Assembly: GCA_003254905.1 (NCBI GenBank)
Contig: QANU01011207.1
Coordinates: 1,135,278 to 1,199,277 of the forward strand
Source: Nissolia schottii
Taxonomy: Eukaryota; Streptophyta; Magnoliopsida; Fabales; Fabaceae
Direction of reading: 5' to 3'
DNA: 64,000 bases
The position numbers and the translations under genes were made by a program. Below, piece by piece: positions 11,701 to 22,691 of the stretch (positions within the stretch are counted from its first letter, which is position 1; every line of letters starts with the position of its first letter). Under the pieces are notes generated by a model. The model searched no databases. It was not told the DNA's origin and saw only the letters and a list, made by a program, of their open reading frames with translations.

Positions 11701-14612
11701 ACAATTTCATCCCCTTTTCAAAAAAAAATTTGAGCTTTCAGGGATCTATTTGATTTTATGTTGAATGACTAATGTAATGTCAGGTTTTTTTTTTTTTGGA
11801 TAAAATCTAATGTCAGATTTTAACTTTCAAGGACCTATTTGATGTCAAAATTCTTTCAAGGACTAAATTGATGTCATACAAAGCTTTCAGGGACTAAAGT
11901 AATAATTTACTCTATCAAAATTCAGCTTTCAACAAAGGAAACATTGGAGGTCAAAACGAAATTCATGAGTAAAAAAAAGCATTCTACAAGTTCCAAAACA
12001 CAACTAACAAATGGGACCATTACTTGTATAGCTGCCAAAACGCCACATGGCCCACCTTCATGCTGTACTAGGCCCATGGATGTTTCTGGATCAGAGCTAA
12101 ACCTATAGGAAAGTTTTCGTAGTGTTAGCAATAAAAAGCAATTAGATAAACCTGTTATAATTTACAAGCATAAGAAACAAATAATTCAAACCTTTCTAGA
12201 AAAGGATGACAAGTGCAAATACAAAGCATGCGGATGAAGAGTTGAAGGCGAGGATTTATGACTTTAAAAGTTCTATTTAGAATGAAAAAAAAAATAGTAG
12301 TATATTTATAAATATACACCACATGGGAGTAAGGTTGCATGCATATGACCTTTCCCAAACTCTACATTGGTGATGAGCATCTCACGTACTAGGCCACCTT
12401 TTTCATAAACTATGCTCCACAAGGTGATAATCCGCACATGAACAGCTGTTGCTAAAGATTAATAAAAGTTTGACATTACATGGATAAGATACCAAACATA
12501 TGCCACCATTGTTATCCACTGCCAGGCAAGGCAGGGGCTAGCATATCAGATTGCCTGAATCACTTAGAAATGGAAGAAGTAGCTTTAACATGCCAACTGA
12601 TGCACCTACCTCAGCAGCCTCATAGATTATCAAAAAAATTGACTCTTAAACAATCACTTGACCACTCTTAACCAAATAGGTATCAGAAAGGAAGGGGAAT
12701 ATGTAAGACTTTGATCGACCTCGCAGAGGATGTAAAACAAAGACAGAATGCAAAAAAGAGAAGTTTCCCTTCGGTTGATGTCTCATCTTAGACATGAGAC
12801 ATTCTGCTCCATTTTTACACGTAGTCTTATACAAACTGAGTCCAACTCATCAGGGTAGTCAAACCCATGGGATCCTGGCGAGATCCCGGCGTCCCAACCC
12901 ATCTCACGCCCTCCGCATGAAAAACCCCATCCCATCCCAGCGATCTCGGCCCATCACAGCAATCTCAGGCTAGATGGTGAGGGTGAGCGGAAGACCTGTT
13001 TTTCAACCTCAAAATTTTCTGTTTTTTGAGTAAGTATAGCTACATATGGGTCTTTTTACTCGAATTTTACTCACCTATTAATTTAATAGGGTTTTTACTT
13101 TTCGTAGTTGTAGCCGACCCCACATAGTGGGATAAGGCTCTGTTGTTGTTGTTGTTGTTGTTTTACTTTTCAAAGTTGTTTTTTTCTCCTCACCACTTTT
13201 GCCTCTCTTGACTATATCTCTCACGCGACGCTGTCTCTTTTCCTTCCTCCCTTCTCCTGCAACTTCAGGCGACAGCAGAACCACTCCAGCGACAAGCTTC
13301 AGGCAAATTTTATGAATTTGTTGCTGAATTTTATGTTCTGTTTTCCCTTCTAATACTCAGATTTTGTTTTGTTGACATTTATGTTTAGACTTTAGACTAT
13401 TAAATTGATGGTGACTGCATGTTTCTTAAGTATGGAATTTGGAACTATAGATTATTGGATTATTTTATGACTATTGATTAGTAATGACGAATGAATATGA
13501 GACAATTAATTTAAATTTGGATTTTTGTAGAGCATTTATATGTATTTAGTATACATTCATTACATTGCAAATAATTTTGTATATATTGCCATCCTGGCCA
13601 TCCCATCCCACTATTCCACACTATCCCTTTTTGCAGGGTCGGCTGGGATGGGTTGAGATACGGAATTGACTAACTTGCAACTCATACAAACTCAATTTGT
13701 TTTTGACATGTTTTTGCAACTATATCTGAACTAGTTTTCCTTTTCTAAGTTTCCTGTTTCAAAACATAAAGGTTTCCATTCTTCATACAGATGATTTGAT
13801 ACATCAAAATGTCAAAAATCTAGCTTCTCTAAGCTAAATAACCATCTCAAAACGACTTCCTCACATAATTTTCGACTACAATGATATTTTGATCTACAAA
13901 CACCTCACCCAATGTATAATCCAATTCAAATCAAGTGCAAGAATGAGTCCTTCAATTTTTCAAACTCATTTCACAATAAATAAGTACTCAATCGCGATAT
14001 AAACTTTTAAAACAATGACTAAATTCATACCCGAGTTACATTTTCAGTAACCGAAACCAACTAACTACACACTTTCATATTGTAGTGACATGTCACAAAA
14101 TATCAAAATCGAAAATTCACCAGAGGAAACAAACGACAACGAAATGGACGAGAATACCTTATTCCCTGGTTGCACCATTGCGCGAGAATCCCCTTTGAGA
14201 CCTCATTGCCAAAAACCACAGCAAACAACTCATTTGCTTCTTCCATAGACAGCTCCTTACTCATCAACCTCTCACTCTTACTTCCCAAACGCGCTTCTTT
14301 CTCCTTCACCTGCTCTCTCTTCGCGACCTCGCCGCCGCCCTTCCCGCCTTTACCTGCCGTCGCCGTGGCATCGCTCCTCTTTACCGTCGCCGTCGAGGAT
14401 GACGCCGCCGCCATCATGCGCTTCTCAGCGGCGGCTGCCATGAGCTCCCTCTGCATCCGTCGGGTCTTGGCCTCCGGCGACTCATCCGGCGATCCCGACA
14501 CGTCCCCGGAGACGGCGTCCCTCGGCTTGCTCCGCTTTGGCTCCGGCGGCGAGTGCTGCTGCATGCTCATCCGAATCGCCATTTGCAAATCATCTTCTTC
14601 GCGATCCGCCAT
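8730..14612 (-). CDS. MINDY3: MINDY-3-like deubiquitinase with UIM and EF-hand-like segment
   Basis: This plant homologue of FAM188A/MINDY-3 is a cysteine protease of the MINDY family, which removes ubiquitin from Lys48-linked chains. Coding exons, in gene order: 14158-14612, 12024-12102, 11340-11491, 10838-10961, 10522-10707, 9652-9723, 8730-9554. All joins have GT-AG signals and keep frame, giving 630 residues. Residues 5-19 (EEDDLQMAIRMSMQQ) form a ubiquitin-interacting motif. Gln165 and Cys171 in VQHEGGPCGVLAAIQ are the oxyanion-hole and nucleophile positions; His426 in WVVGSESHYTV is the catalytic His. Residues about 452-476 (DAQDQSGGGGFI) resemble a degenerate EF-hand loop. The C-terminus ends in the family block DCIRTRWPRAVCSW. 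The exon 3 donor at 11339 was preferred over GT at 11344 because only it keeps frame. The N-terminal UIM is not in human MINDY-3. Intron 1 carries a hAT element. Activity is inferred from the family. Confidence 0.93.
11650..11910. repeat. Dispersed repeat in MINDY-3-like intron 2
   Basis: The word CTTTCAAGGACTAAATTGAT and variants (TTTCAGGGATCTATTTGAT, TTTCAAGGACCTATTTGAT, TTTCAGGGACTAAAGTAAT) recurs four times, spaced by 40-110 bases. This GGGAC-TAAA style is common in plant MITE and LTR fragments. Boundaries and class are not defined. Confidence 0.4.
12851..13677. mobile_element. Non-autonomous hAT element in MINDY-3-like intron 1
   Basis: The element starts CAGGGTAGTCAA and its end, read in reverse complement, is CAAGTTAGTCAA (10 of 12 identical). 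It is flanked on both sides by the same 8 bases, CAACTCAT (12843-12850 and 13678-13685), the target duplication size of hAT elements. Inside are GC-rich subterminal blocks (CCCATCCCA words near both ends) and no transposase frame, so it needed a transposase from elsewhere. It sits within the 2.05-kb first intron of the deubiquitinase gene and is presumably spliced out. Confidence 0.82.
13105..13162 (+). mobile_element. 3' tail of an Au/TS-type SINE nested in the hAT element
   Basis: The stretch GTAGCCGACCCCACATAGTG followed by GGATAAGGCT and seven GTT units matches, from memory, the conserved 3' end of plant Au/TS SINEs, which finish in TTG repeats. The tRNA-like 5' half is not visible, so the copy is 5'-truncated. 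It lies inside the hAT element. Confidence 0.6.
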
Positions 14613-14666
14613 CTCCAAAACACCGAAAGAAAATAAAAAATCGCAAAAGTTCCGCAATCGAACGAA

Positions 14667-14674
14667 AAACCCTA
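14667..14674 (+). promoter_or_regulatory. Telo-box in the leader of the MINDY-3-like gene
   Basis: AAACCCTA lies 55-62 bases upstream of the deubiquitinase start codon, in reverse orientation to the gene. Telo-boxes are common near transcription starts of plant housekeeping genes. The match is short, so chance cannot be excluded. Confidence 0.35.
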
Positions 14675-17039
14675 GCAATCGAAATCGAAGTTTTTTCCCT
14701 TTCTCGAAGTTGGTGGTGCGAATCGGAATTCAAAGCCCTGGGGAGGGGCAATTGTGTAATTCGATTAACGAGGCGGTGCACGGACGCGCCGGTCGCCAGT
14801 GGCGGGGGAGCGAGTGGGGGTGAAACGGTGTCGCGCGGGGAGATTCCGCCCTTGTGCTTTTTTGTAGAGGAACTTCGAAGTTGAATTGACGATGTGGCCC
14901 TCAGCACTAAGGAACTCTACAGGGTTGTGAATCGAGTGAATTAAGGAAGAAGATGAGGGCAATTCGGAGAATTTAGTGTCGTGAGTTTTGATTTTTTGCA
15001 GAATGTGTATGCATGCTGCTATGGGAGATAGATATTTTTTCCCATTAATGCATAGGGAAGCGTTTCTGTTTTTCTGTTTATGGAAATTAAAATTAAAAAT
15101 ATTGCCTTAATTAAGCAACTATGTTTTGATTGTGAGATCAGGATTGGTATGTGTTATTAATGTTAAAATATTTCTAAAAATACGAGTAAGAAAGTTATTA
15201 CGTGATATTAAAATGTCACACAGCTTACTACTTTATACAATATTAAAAACTTTGACGCATTAGTCATGAATTCTGTGAATGTCTTGGCTAAGACAAAAAT
15301 AAATGTCATGCAAAATGTTATAAAAAAAATTATATTCACTTTTATTTTGTATTTGATATTTCAAAATAAATAATGAAATTCAACAATAATTTATAAATTA
15401 CTATTTAAAATAAATTTAAATAAGAGCATTTTGCCCCGATCAACCAACCACACAAAAATAATAATAATAAATTATTTAATGTGTATTATCTCAATGTTAA
15501 AAAACAAAATGAGTATCATATCAACTATACAAATCATCAATGTCTCTGATTTTACTAGCAGTTATAGTACCGAATCAAGTAATAAATGATGAATGTTGGA
15601 AAGCAAACCTTTATTTCTAAATTGTAGCAGGAGAAATATCTAAAAAGCTTATCATGCATCATCAATGGGAAATGCAGGAACTTTTGGCAGGTTTTCTTGA
15701 TTTGTTAATGTGGATGGCTGGTTTTGGGAGGCAGTAGTGTGGAACGGAAAGGAGTTGATACCTCTTTAAGCTGTGGCCCATGAATGAAGCTTTTGGTGCA
15801 TCTGAGCTACTACAATGCATATTGACCTCTGTAAATGTACATTTGAGTAATATACACTTTAGTTTTTTTTTTAAAGATTTTCAGTTTAACAGAGTTCATC
15901 AAAGATTAAATTGATACACATACTGTCCGCAAAGAAATAAAATGTTAAAAACTTATACTTTAAAGGACAAATATATTATGATTTGTTAATATAGCATAAA
16001 ATCTTTTCAGGATTTAGGTATGCATTTAATCTTTTTAATCTCTAAAGTGTTAAAACAAAGATTTTTCTGGGATCAAAGTAAATATTCAAATTCATTTTTG
16101 AAGCTGTTAACATCGATTAAATTTGTTTGTTGTGTTATAAAAATTATTATATTAGTCTTTAAAATCCTCAAATCTCAATTAAATGAATCACTGGTAGGAA
16201 TTAATTTAACTTATACTAAATAACTAACTTGAAAAACTTTTGACTACTTCAAAGATGAATATAATCATTTTTGTAACCTAAAGACAAATTTGATTGATAT
16301 TAATAACTTCCAAGAATTTTGAGTTAACTCTTACATTCTTATGAGTTTACCATTTTATCATATAAAAATGAGTTAACTCTCACATAAACTCGATTTTGTT
16401 TAAACTTATACAAATTTAAGTGAACTCAATAAAAATTGATTATGATTTTGCAAGTTTACCATTTCAAATTATCACTTTATTTTTTTTAATGTACAAATTT
16501 AGTAGCTTTTGGTGGATACTTAATTGATTTATTTATGTTAAATAATATCAATTGAGACATGAACTTCATTAAATTTCATTTAATAATAAATATGAATGTA
16601 TGAAGACAATATCTCACATATAAATGAGTACAAGCGCACCTCCTATAAATAAACTCCCCATCATTGTGGGAGAAGTTGACCCAAAGTGCTTAATTTAAGT
16701 TGTGAAATTATCATTAAACAATACTTGAGAGATATAATAAATGTATCTATCCATGAAAAAAAAATTGTATATAGGTTGAGTGTAAGTTGATAATACAAGC
16801 GTCCCAACCATTTTTTATTATCATTTTCCCTAGAAAAGATGGCCTTGTCAAAAAATTAAGATAAGATTCGGGTATAAATTTTCTGGACTCAGCCCATAAT
16901 TTGTTCACACCGTGGTTGGCACGAATCCCGAAAAGGGAAGTGCATATTCCATTGCATCACAGATCAAACAGCGCTAGATGGGAAAGAAAAGAGAGAAGGA
17001 CGAAAATCGTTATCGGCCGCAGCAGCCATTAAGATCATC

Positions 17040-17047
17040 CACGTGTC
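17040..17047 (+). promoter_or_regulatory. G-box-like ACGT element upstream of cytosolic FBPase
   Basis: CACGTGTC contains the G-box core CACGTG and lies about 210 bases before the FBPase start codon. G-boxes bind bZIP and bHLH factors and are frequent in light- and sugar-responsive photosynthetic carbon genes. Function here is inferred from position only. Confidence 0.4.
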
Positions 17048-17254
17048 AGATAGCAGCATGAGATAGTGCCCCATCTTCCTCCTCCGTCACCCAAAACCTC
17101 GAACCCAGCAACCGTTACCCCTTTTCGTCATTATTAATTCGTGGTCCCCTTCACCCCCCCCCCCTCCCTCTCTCTTTCTCCCGCATCTCTTGAGGAGCGG
17201 TTACTCGATTCTGATTTCTTGAGAGAGAGCGAACAAGTTGAAGGACCAACAGAA

Positions 17255-20200
17255 ATGGATCACAGCGCAGATGCACAACGCACGGATTTGATGACGATCA
17301 CGCGGTTCGTGCTGAACGAGCAGAGCAAGCACCCCGAATCCCGCGGCGATTTCACCATCCTCCTCAGTCACATTGTTCTCGGCTGCAAATTCGTCTGCTC
17401 TGCAGTCAACAAGGTCTCTCTCTCTCTCTCTCTCTATGTATTATTTAATATTTTATTATTGATAAATTTTAAATATATCAAAATTTAAATTCATCTGTAA
17501 AGGTAATTAATACATGTACCTTTCATATAAATAATGTGCAGGCTGGTCTTGCTAAACTCATTGGACTTGCCGGAGAAACCAATGTTCAGGCAAGTGAATT
17601 CATCATTAACTTCTTATGTTTGTGAAAATCCATGGTAGAGCTGAGAAATAAAGAAGAGACGAAACTGAAATGACTCAATGAAATTAGCGAAATGAGAAAA
17701 GTTTAACTGATACAAGTGATTACATGCCTTATACAGGTAGGCACGGAAGGGCAACTAATCCTAACTAGCTAGCTAACTAACTAACATGATAACATCTCTA
17801 ACAATGTTAATCGTGTCGGCAACCGCAATTTAAAACCGTCTATTCTATGTTATTCTGTTTTTTGAATTTGAATCGGCCTCCAATTTGGCTGATTGATTTG
17901 TTTATTTATGTGCTCTTCTGTTTGGGTTGAACTTTGAAGGGTGAAGAGCAGAAGAAACTGGATGTACTTTCCAATGAAGTCTTCATCAATGCCATGATAA
18001 GCAGTGGCCGAACTGTGAGTGCCTTCGTTGAGTGATTTGTTACTCTGGGGAGTGGATTCTCTCATGTTATTTTTTTCACATGACAACAAGGTCATGTGTG
18101 CTCTTCTATCATTAATTGAGAAAGTGGACCTATGCATAACATAAGTAATAAACAAATTAATGGTAAAAGATCACACGTGATCTTGTCATATGAAAAAATA
18201 GCATGAGAGGATCAATTCTCCAATGGGGGAATTGGTTTTTGCTGATTGTATATTTGTATGTTATTGTGCATGGTCTTTTAACAGAGCATCTTGGTGTCCG
18301 AAGAAGACGAGGAAGCAACCTTCGTGGAGCCTCCTAAGCGTGGAAAGTCAGTTCACTCTCTTTCCTTTTGTTTCCCTTACTTGTCTTAATTTGTTCCATG
18401 TTTGCTCCACATATTACATAAGGTCATTGATTTAATTAGCTTTGATTTGTTGAGTGAGTCTGACGATGATGATGATGCAGGTACTGTGTTGTTTTTGATC
18501 CGCTGGATGGTTCCTCCAACATCGATTGTGGAGTTTCCATTGGAACGGTATGATCCCTTTTTCTTATGTATGTATGTATGTATGTATGTATGTATGTATG
18601 CATGTATGTATAACTTGGTATTGTGGTTATCAATTGAGTATATTGTGTTTCACGTAGATTTTTGGCATTTACATGGTGAAAGATGTGAATGAACCAAGCT
18701 TAGAAGATGTATTGCAACCCGGGAAGAACATGTTGGCAGCTGGTTATTGTATGTATGGAAGCTCCTGCACGGTATAGTAAACTATCCCTTATCCCGTTCT
18801 TATGGTACAACATCTGAGGACTGAAAACTCTTGATTTTATTTTGCTTGAATGCCTTATTACCCCATTAAAATTTGGGGTTTAATGATTTTGCAGTTGGTG
18901 TTAAGCACTGGAACTGGTGTTAATGGTTTCACTCTAGACCCATCTCTTGGTGAGTTCATCCTAACTCACCCTGACATTAAGGTATCACTCTGCTCACTTA
19001 TGGATCATTATTTCTTTTAGAAAATGTGTGCTTGGATGAACTGTTTAACTTTTAATTTGTTCAAATTGAATATACGCAAGTAGGAATCTTAGGCCACATA
19101 CTTGTGTTTTTGTAGAAGTTCCTTAGATAGCCTTAAACTCTGCTTCTCTGTATGAATATTTGCCTATTTTAATTTTAGATGAGAAAAAAGTTAGTGTGTT
19201 AACTCATATGGCTTGATTAGGCTATATGTTAATTGTTTGCTTAGATTTGTTGTTTCACTATGCAGATCCCTAAGAAAGGCAAGATTTATTCGGCGAATGA
19301 AGGAAATGCCAAAAATTGGGATGGTCCTACTGCCACGTATGAGTGAATTCTGTAATGTTATAATGTTTTCCAGAACTATAGTGCAATTTATTTTTGACAA
19401 TATTAACTCATGTTTATTCTGTTCAGTTATGTGGAGAAATGCAAGTTTCCCAAAGATGGTTCATCGCCGAAGTCTCTAAGATATATTGGAAGGTATCATG
19501 GATTCTCATTTCTCAACATATGTGTGAATATTGCCAGTAGATGACTGAATCAAATGTTCAGTTAACGGCCTTCTGCCAAAAAAGTTTAAGTTTCAACATC
19601 TTTTCCTAATTTTGACATTGATGCACACTAACAGCATGGTAGCTGATGTTCATCGCACATTGCTATACGGAGGTATCTTTTTGTACCCTGCTGATAAAAA
19701 GAGTCCAAATGGAAAACTTCGGTATGTCATTTTACCTTTATTATTTCTGGGAGTGTATCCATACTTCATATACTTTCTATGAACTGATTTCTTGAAGGAA
19801 AAAAAACGTGACTTGATTTTGCTTGTTTTTGTGTAGTGTACTCTATGAGGTATTTCCAATGTCATTTTTGATGGAAAAAGCAGGAGGTCAGGCATTCACT
19901 GGCAAGCTAAGGGTAATTTGCTTAACAGTCATGCTATTATAACAATTCAATTTGACAATCATACTCACAAATGTGAGAGATCCATGGTAGACCTCATATA
20001 GACCCCACACATTTGTAAGTGTGATTGTCAAATTAGATTGTCATAGTATCATTTCTGTTTGTTGGAAGCACTTTTTTTTTTGTTTATTTTGGTTTCTCCC
20101 TCACGAGAAATCACCACCTTGTAGATTCTAGCCATGCCTTAATCTTACCGAAAGAGAATATCAGTCACCCCTGCATATTCTCATGCAAAGGGGAATTACT

Positions 20201-20392
20201 TTAGTTGTATAGTTTTAATTAGATTGTATTGGCATCCTTTGCCAAAAGAACTGATAAGTTTGTCTATGTTAACAGGCACTTGATTTGGTTCCCACGAAGT
20301 TGCATGAGAGATCTCCCATATTCCTTGGAAGTTATGATGATGTTGAGGAAATCAAGGCTCTTTATGCTGCTGCTGCTGCTGGGGGCAAATAG
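17255..20392 (+). CDS. cyFBP: Cytosolic fructose-1,6-bisphosphatase
   Basis: The enzyme hydrolyses fructose 1,6-bisphosphate to fructose 6-phosphate and phosphate in the cytosol, a control step of sucrose synthesis inhibited by fructose 2,6-bisphosphate. Exons: 17255-17413, 17542-17589, 17940-18014, 18285-18346, 18481-18547, 18658-18771, 18895-18981, 19266-19336, 19427-19492, 19635-19721, 19837-19912, 20276-20392; total 342 residues, the usual length for the cytosolic form. The metal-binding motif [10 protein letters not shown] is at residues 121-130, and [20 protein letters not shown] follows near 151. There is no plastid transit peptide and no cysteine-rich redox loop, which separates it from the chloroplast enzyme. 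The ATG at 17255 is chosen because [12 protein letters not shown] matches the family N-terminus. Intron 2 (17590-17939) starts with GC. A tetranucleotide microsatellite and two foldback MITEs lie in introns. It is convergent with LSM3. Confidence 0.97.
18049..18221. mobile_element. Foldback MITE in FBPase intron 3
   Basis: The left arm (GGAGTGGATTCTCTCATGTT...) pairs with the right arm; its reverse complement begins GGAGAATTGATCCTCTCATG. Complementarity runs about 50 bases and ends in a short loop. A related copy with the shared word ATTAATGGTAAAAGAT lies at 45481-45649. It has no coding capacity. The superfamily is not assigned because I did not find a clear target duplication. Confidence 0.65.
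18565..18610. repeat. (TATG)n microsatellite in FBPase intron 5
   Basis: About eleven tandem TATG/TGTA units, with one CATG interruption, begin 17 bases after the intron donor at 18548. This is a likely length-variable marker. Confidence 0.9.
19931..20052. mobile_element. 122-bp foldback MITE in FBPase intron 11
   Basis: The left arm ATGCTATTATAACAATTCAA and the reverse complement of the right arm ATGATACTATGACAATCTAA run into an almost identical inner block (TTTGACAATCA-ACT-ACAAATGTG). The arms total about 45 bases on each side, leaving a 30-base centre. Such a short self-complementary unit without coding content is typical of MITEs. Confidence 0.65.
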
Positions 20393-21234
20393 AATGAACG
20401 TGGAGAGCATCCCTGTGCTTTTCACTACTTACCAGCACTTGTTATCCAATTGTTAAACTAATGATCGGTCATGTCTATGTTAAGAAGGCTTCTTATTATA
20501 GAATTTATTGATGGATAATGAAGAATTAGATTCAGTTAACATACCACCCTGAAAGATGTATACTACGTACTCTCTTTAGCTAGACATCAAAATTAAATTC
20601 CATAACAGGCATACTTGTCTTATTTGAATTATAAGACAACTGAGAGAGCACAGCATTGCTTACCACCTTATTCACCTCCTTCGTAAACAAAGCATTCTAG
20701 TAGTTAAAATTATTATAGGTGTAAAGTTATCACATCCGAATTATATTTCACAATCACGATTTTCTTTACTTACTGCACATTTTACAACGGTTTAAAAGGT
20801 CCGCAGCTTAGACTGAGCTTTGCATTTTCTACAAATTATAGATGGCAGTCCTGGTAACATGGCAAGCATTAAAGGAATGACACAAATTCATCTCTCCTCC
20901 AACTCTCCTTAGATCATAATAAATATTGTAATAACCAAAAGTGAAGGGGGAAAAAATGACACCCAAATCAAGAACCAAGGCTTGTTCTTATGGAGCAAGC
21001 TGCATAAGTAAAAACAACTCCGCACTGCCCCCAAAAGTTTAGTCATGTACATGCCGTGATTCTCATATGCTCAATAAAACTGAAGTGTGATTGTTTAACA
21101 GAAATCACTAGCAAACATGCCATTCAGGAACTAATTCTAATCATAACCACTAGGGTGACTATTTAAGAAGTTAATAGAATTTCACCAATAGCGACAAATT
21201 GACGCTAAAATGATTACATAGTTTCAGTTCCATG
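20393..21234. other. Convergent 3' region between FBPase and LSM3
   Basis: These 840 bases hold the 3' untranslated regions of two converging genes. No further gene, RNA or well-defined repeat is visible. Confidence 0.5.
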
Positions 21235-22691
21235 TCATGCAGTCCGCAGTGGTGGTGAAACCAATATGACCCCATCTCCCCTAACAAACAGGAAAGGAAC
21301 TGTCCGCTTGGTAGTCTGAAATCAGAAGAAAAACAGAAATCACATTCAAAGAAAAGTATCTTCCTCATAATGAATAGAGAATGCATTAGTTGCCTTGAGT
21401 TGATATGAGCAGATTTGATCATATTTGAACAACATTCCAATGCTGATACTTTGCTTAAGGGTGTGTTTGGTGCGTGGGTAAAAGTGGAGAATAAGTTTTC
21501 ATGAAAACGGTTCATGTGCGTCTCCCCCACTTTTACCCCCGTACCAAACACACCCTAATTATGTTGGTATTCTAACTTAAAAGATACCATGCAAACTGAT
21601 AAGCAATTCATTTGGGTTAGTCATTTTCAAATGATGGTTCCACAACCAAACCTTCACTCAAACAAATGTTGTCTTGACTTGAAGATAACTTCAACTTATA
21701 TACCATAATCAATTCTCCCTAAACAGCAGTAGGTAATCATGGGTGCCTCACTCAACGATGCTTAGTAACAGTTAAATAGTCTACAGTGACACAAATTTTC
21801 AAAGGAATCATGCAGAGTTTTACTTACCCTAACAATTTCTTCATATGTCTCATCATCGATCTCGACAGTAGTAACTATTTCTTCAACATCACCAAGAATC
21901 ATATTAAGATGTTGATCATACGCCTGCAAATTCATATTATAACCCCCGAGAAAAGGAAAAGAACATATCAAGCCCATGAAACCTTAAGGATAAAAATAAA
22001 AACAAAGGGGGATTACACACACACACGTTACCATTATAATAGGAAAGCTTAGATTTGTTTCAAATAGAGAGTGTTATCTAATCCCTAGTCATGACGGGAA
22101 GAATTATTGACTACATGGCAAGAGTAAAAGATCATCAAGTGGAAGGAAATGACAGGGTAGCCCATGTAACTGAGTCTGAATAGTTCACAAAACAGTGTCT
22201 GCGGAAGTATATGCTGATTGGAAATAAGATCCAAATTCAATTCTACTAAGAAAATAATAGTCGAATTCCTAGAAAACTCTTCAAAGAAAAAACACAACAA
22301 TTTTCTATATCACACACACAGCTGAAAAATCTCGCCAGTGAAATTTCATCACTACTTTGAAACCCCCAAAAGTCTCACATCCATCTTTTTTTTTTTTTAA
22401 AGCTCAAAAGCCAAAGTAAAAGAATCTCAGAAATAAGATATGACAAAATTAACAACCCCGTAACTATGCTTTATGATGGCATCTCCGTTAATTCGAACCA
22501 AGAATTCAATTATGTAAAAATAAAAAATAAAAAAAAAGCCCAGGGTAAAAGGGTAAAAGCAGAAGAGATACATGAAGCTTGCCGCGAAGCTCACGGTCAG
22601 AACGGAGCTTGACGTAGATACGCTCGTCGAGGCTGAGACGTATGAGATCCAAAGGCTCCTTCACCGCGCTCTCTTCCTCTGCACCCGCCAT
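21235..22691 (-). CDS. LSM3: U6 snRNA-associated Sm-like protein LSM3
   Basis: LSM3 is a subunit of the heptameric Lsm rings. The cytoplasmic LSM1-7 ring activates mRNA decapping; the nuclear LSM2-8 ring binds the 3' end of U6 snRNA in the spliceosome. Exons: 22572-22691, 21828-21923, 21235-21315, all with GT-AG signals, giving 98 residues, the length typical of plant LSM3. The Sm1 motif covers about residues 12-55 ([20 protein letters not shown], then [16 protein letters not shown]), and Sm2 lies near the C-terminus ([13 protein letters not shown]). The start MAGAEEES is the first ATG giving a family-like N-terminus; an ATG 105 bases upstream in frame would add a Lys/Arg run coded by the purine-rich leader and is not used. 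Intron 2 carries a Tourist-like MITE. From memory, Arabidopsis has two copies (LSM3A, LSM3B) beside trihelix genes. Confidence 0.96.
21459..21555. mobile_element. Tourist/PIF-Harbinger-like MITE in LSM3 intron 2
   Basis: This 97-bp element has terminal inverted repeats GGGTGTGTTTGGTGCGTGGG and, from the other end, GGGTGTGTTTGGTACGGGGG (18 of 20 identical), continuing into TAAAAGTGG on both arms. It is flanked by TAA on both sides (21456-21458 and 21556-21558), the 3-bp duplication expected for PIF/Harbinger insertions. The sharp ends and good arm match suggest a fairly recent insertion. Confidence 0.8.

Larger units (their letters stand above)
14613..17254. other. Divergent promoter region between MINDY-3-like and FBPase genes
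   Basis: About 2.6 kb separates the two divergent start codons. The first 350 bases are GC-richer and probably hold the leader and promoter of the deubiquitinase gene. The middle (15050-16900) is AT-rich with no supported gene. The last 250 bases, including a C-run and a CT-rich leader (17152-17180), belong to the FBPase gene. Confidence 0.5.

Noticed and set aside
14170..14962. Long plus- and minus-strand frames over MINDY-3-like exon 1 and leader
   Set aside because: These are antisense or out-of-frame shadows of a GC-rich coding exon, and the upstream leader frame lacks any family match.
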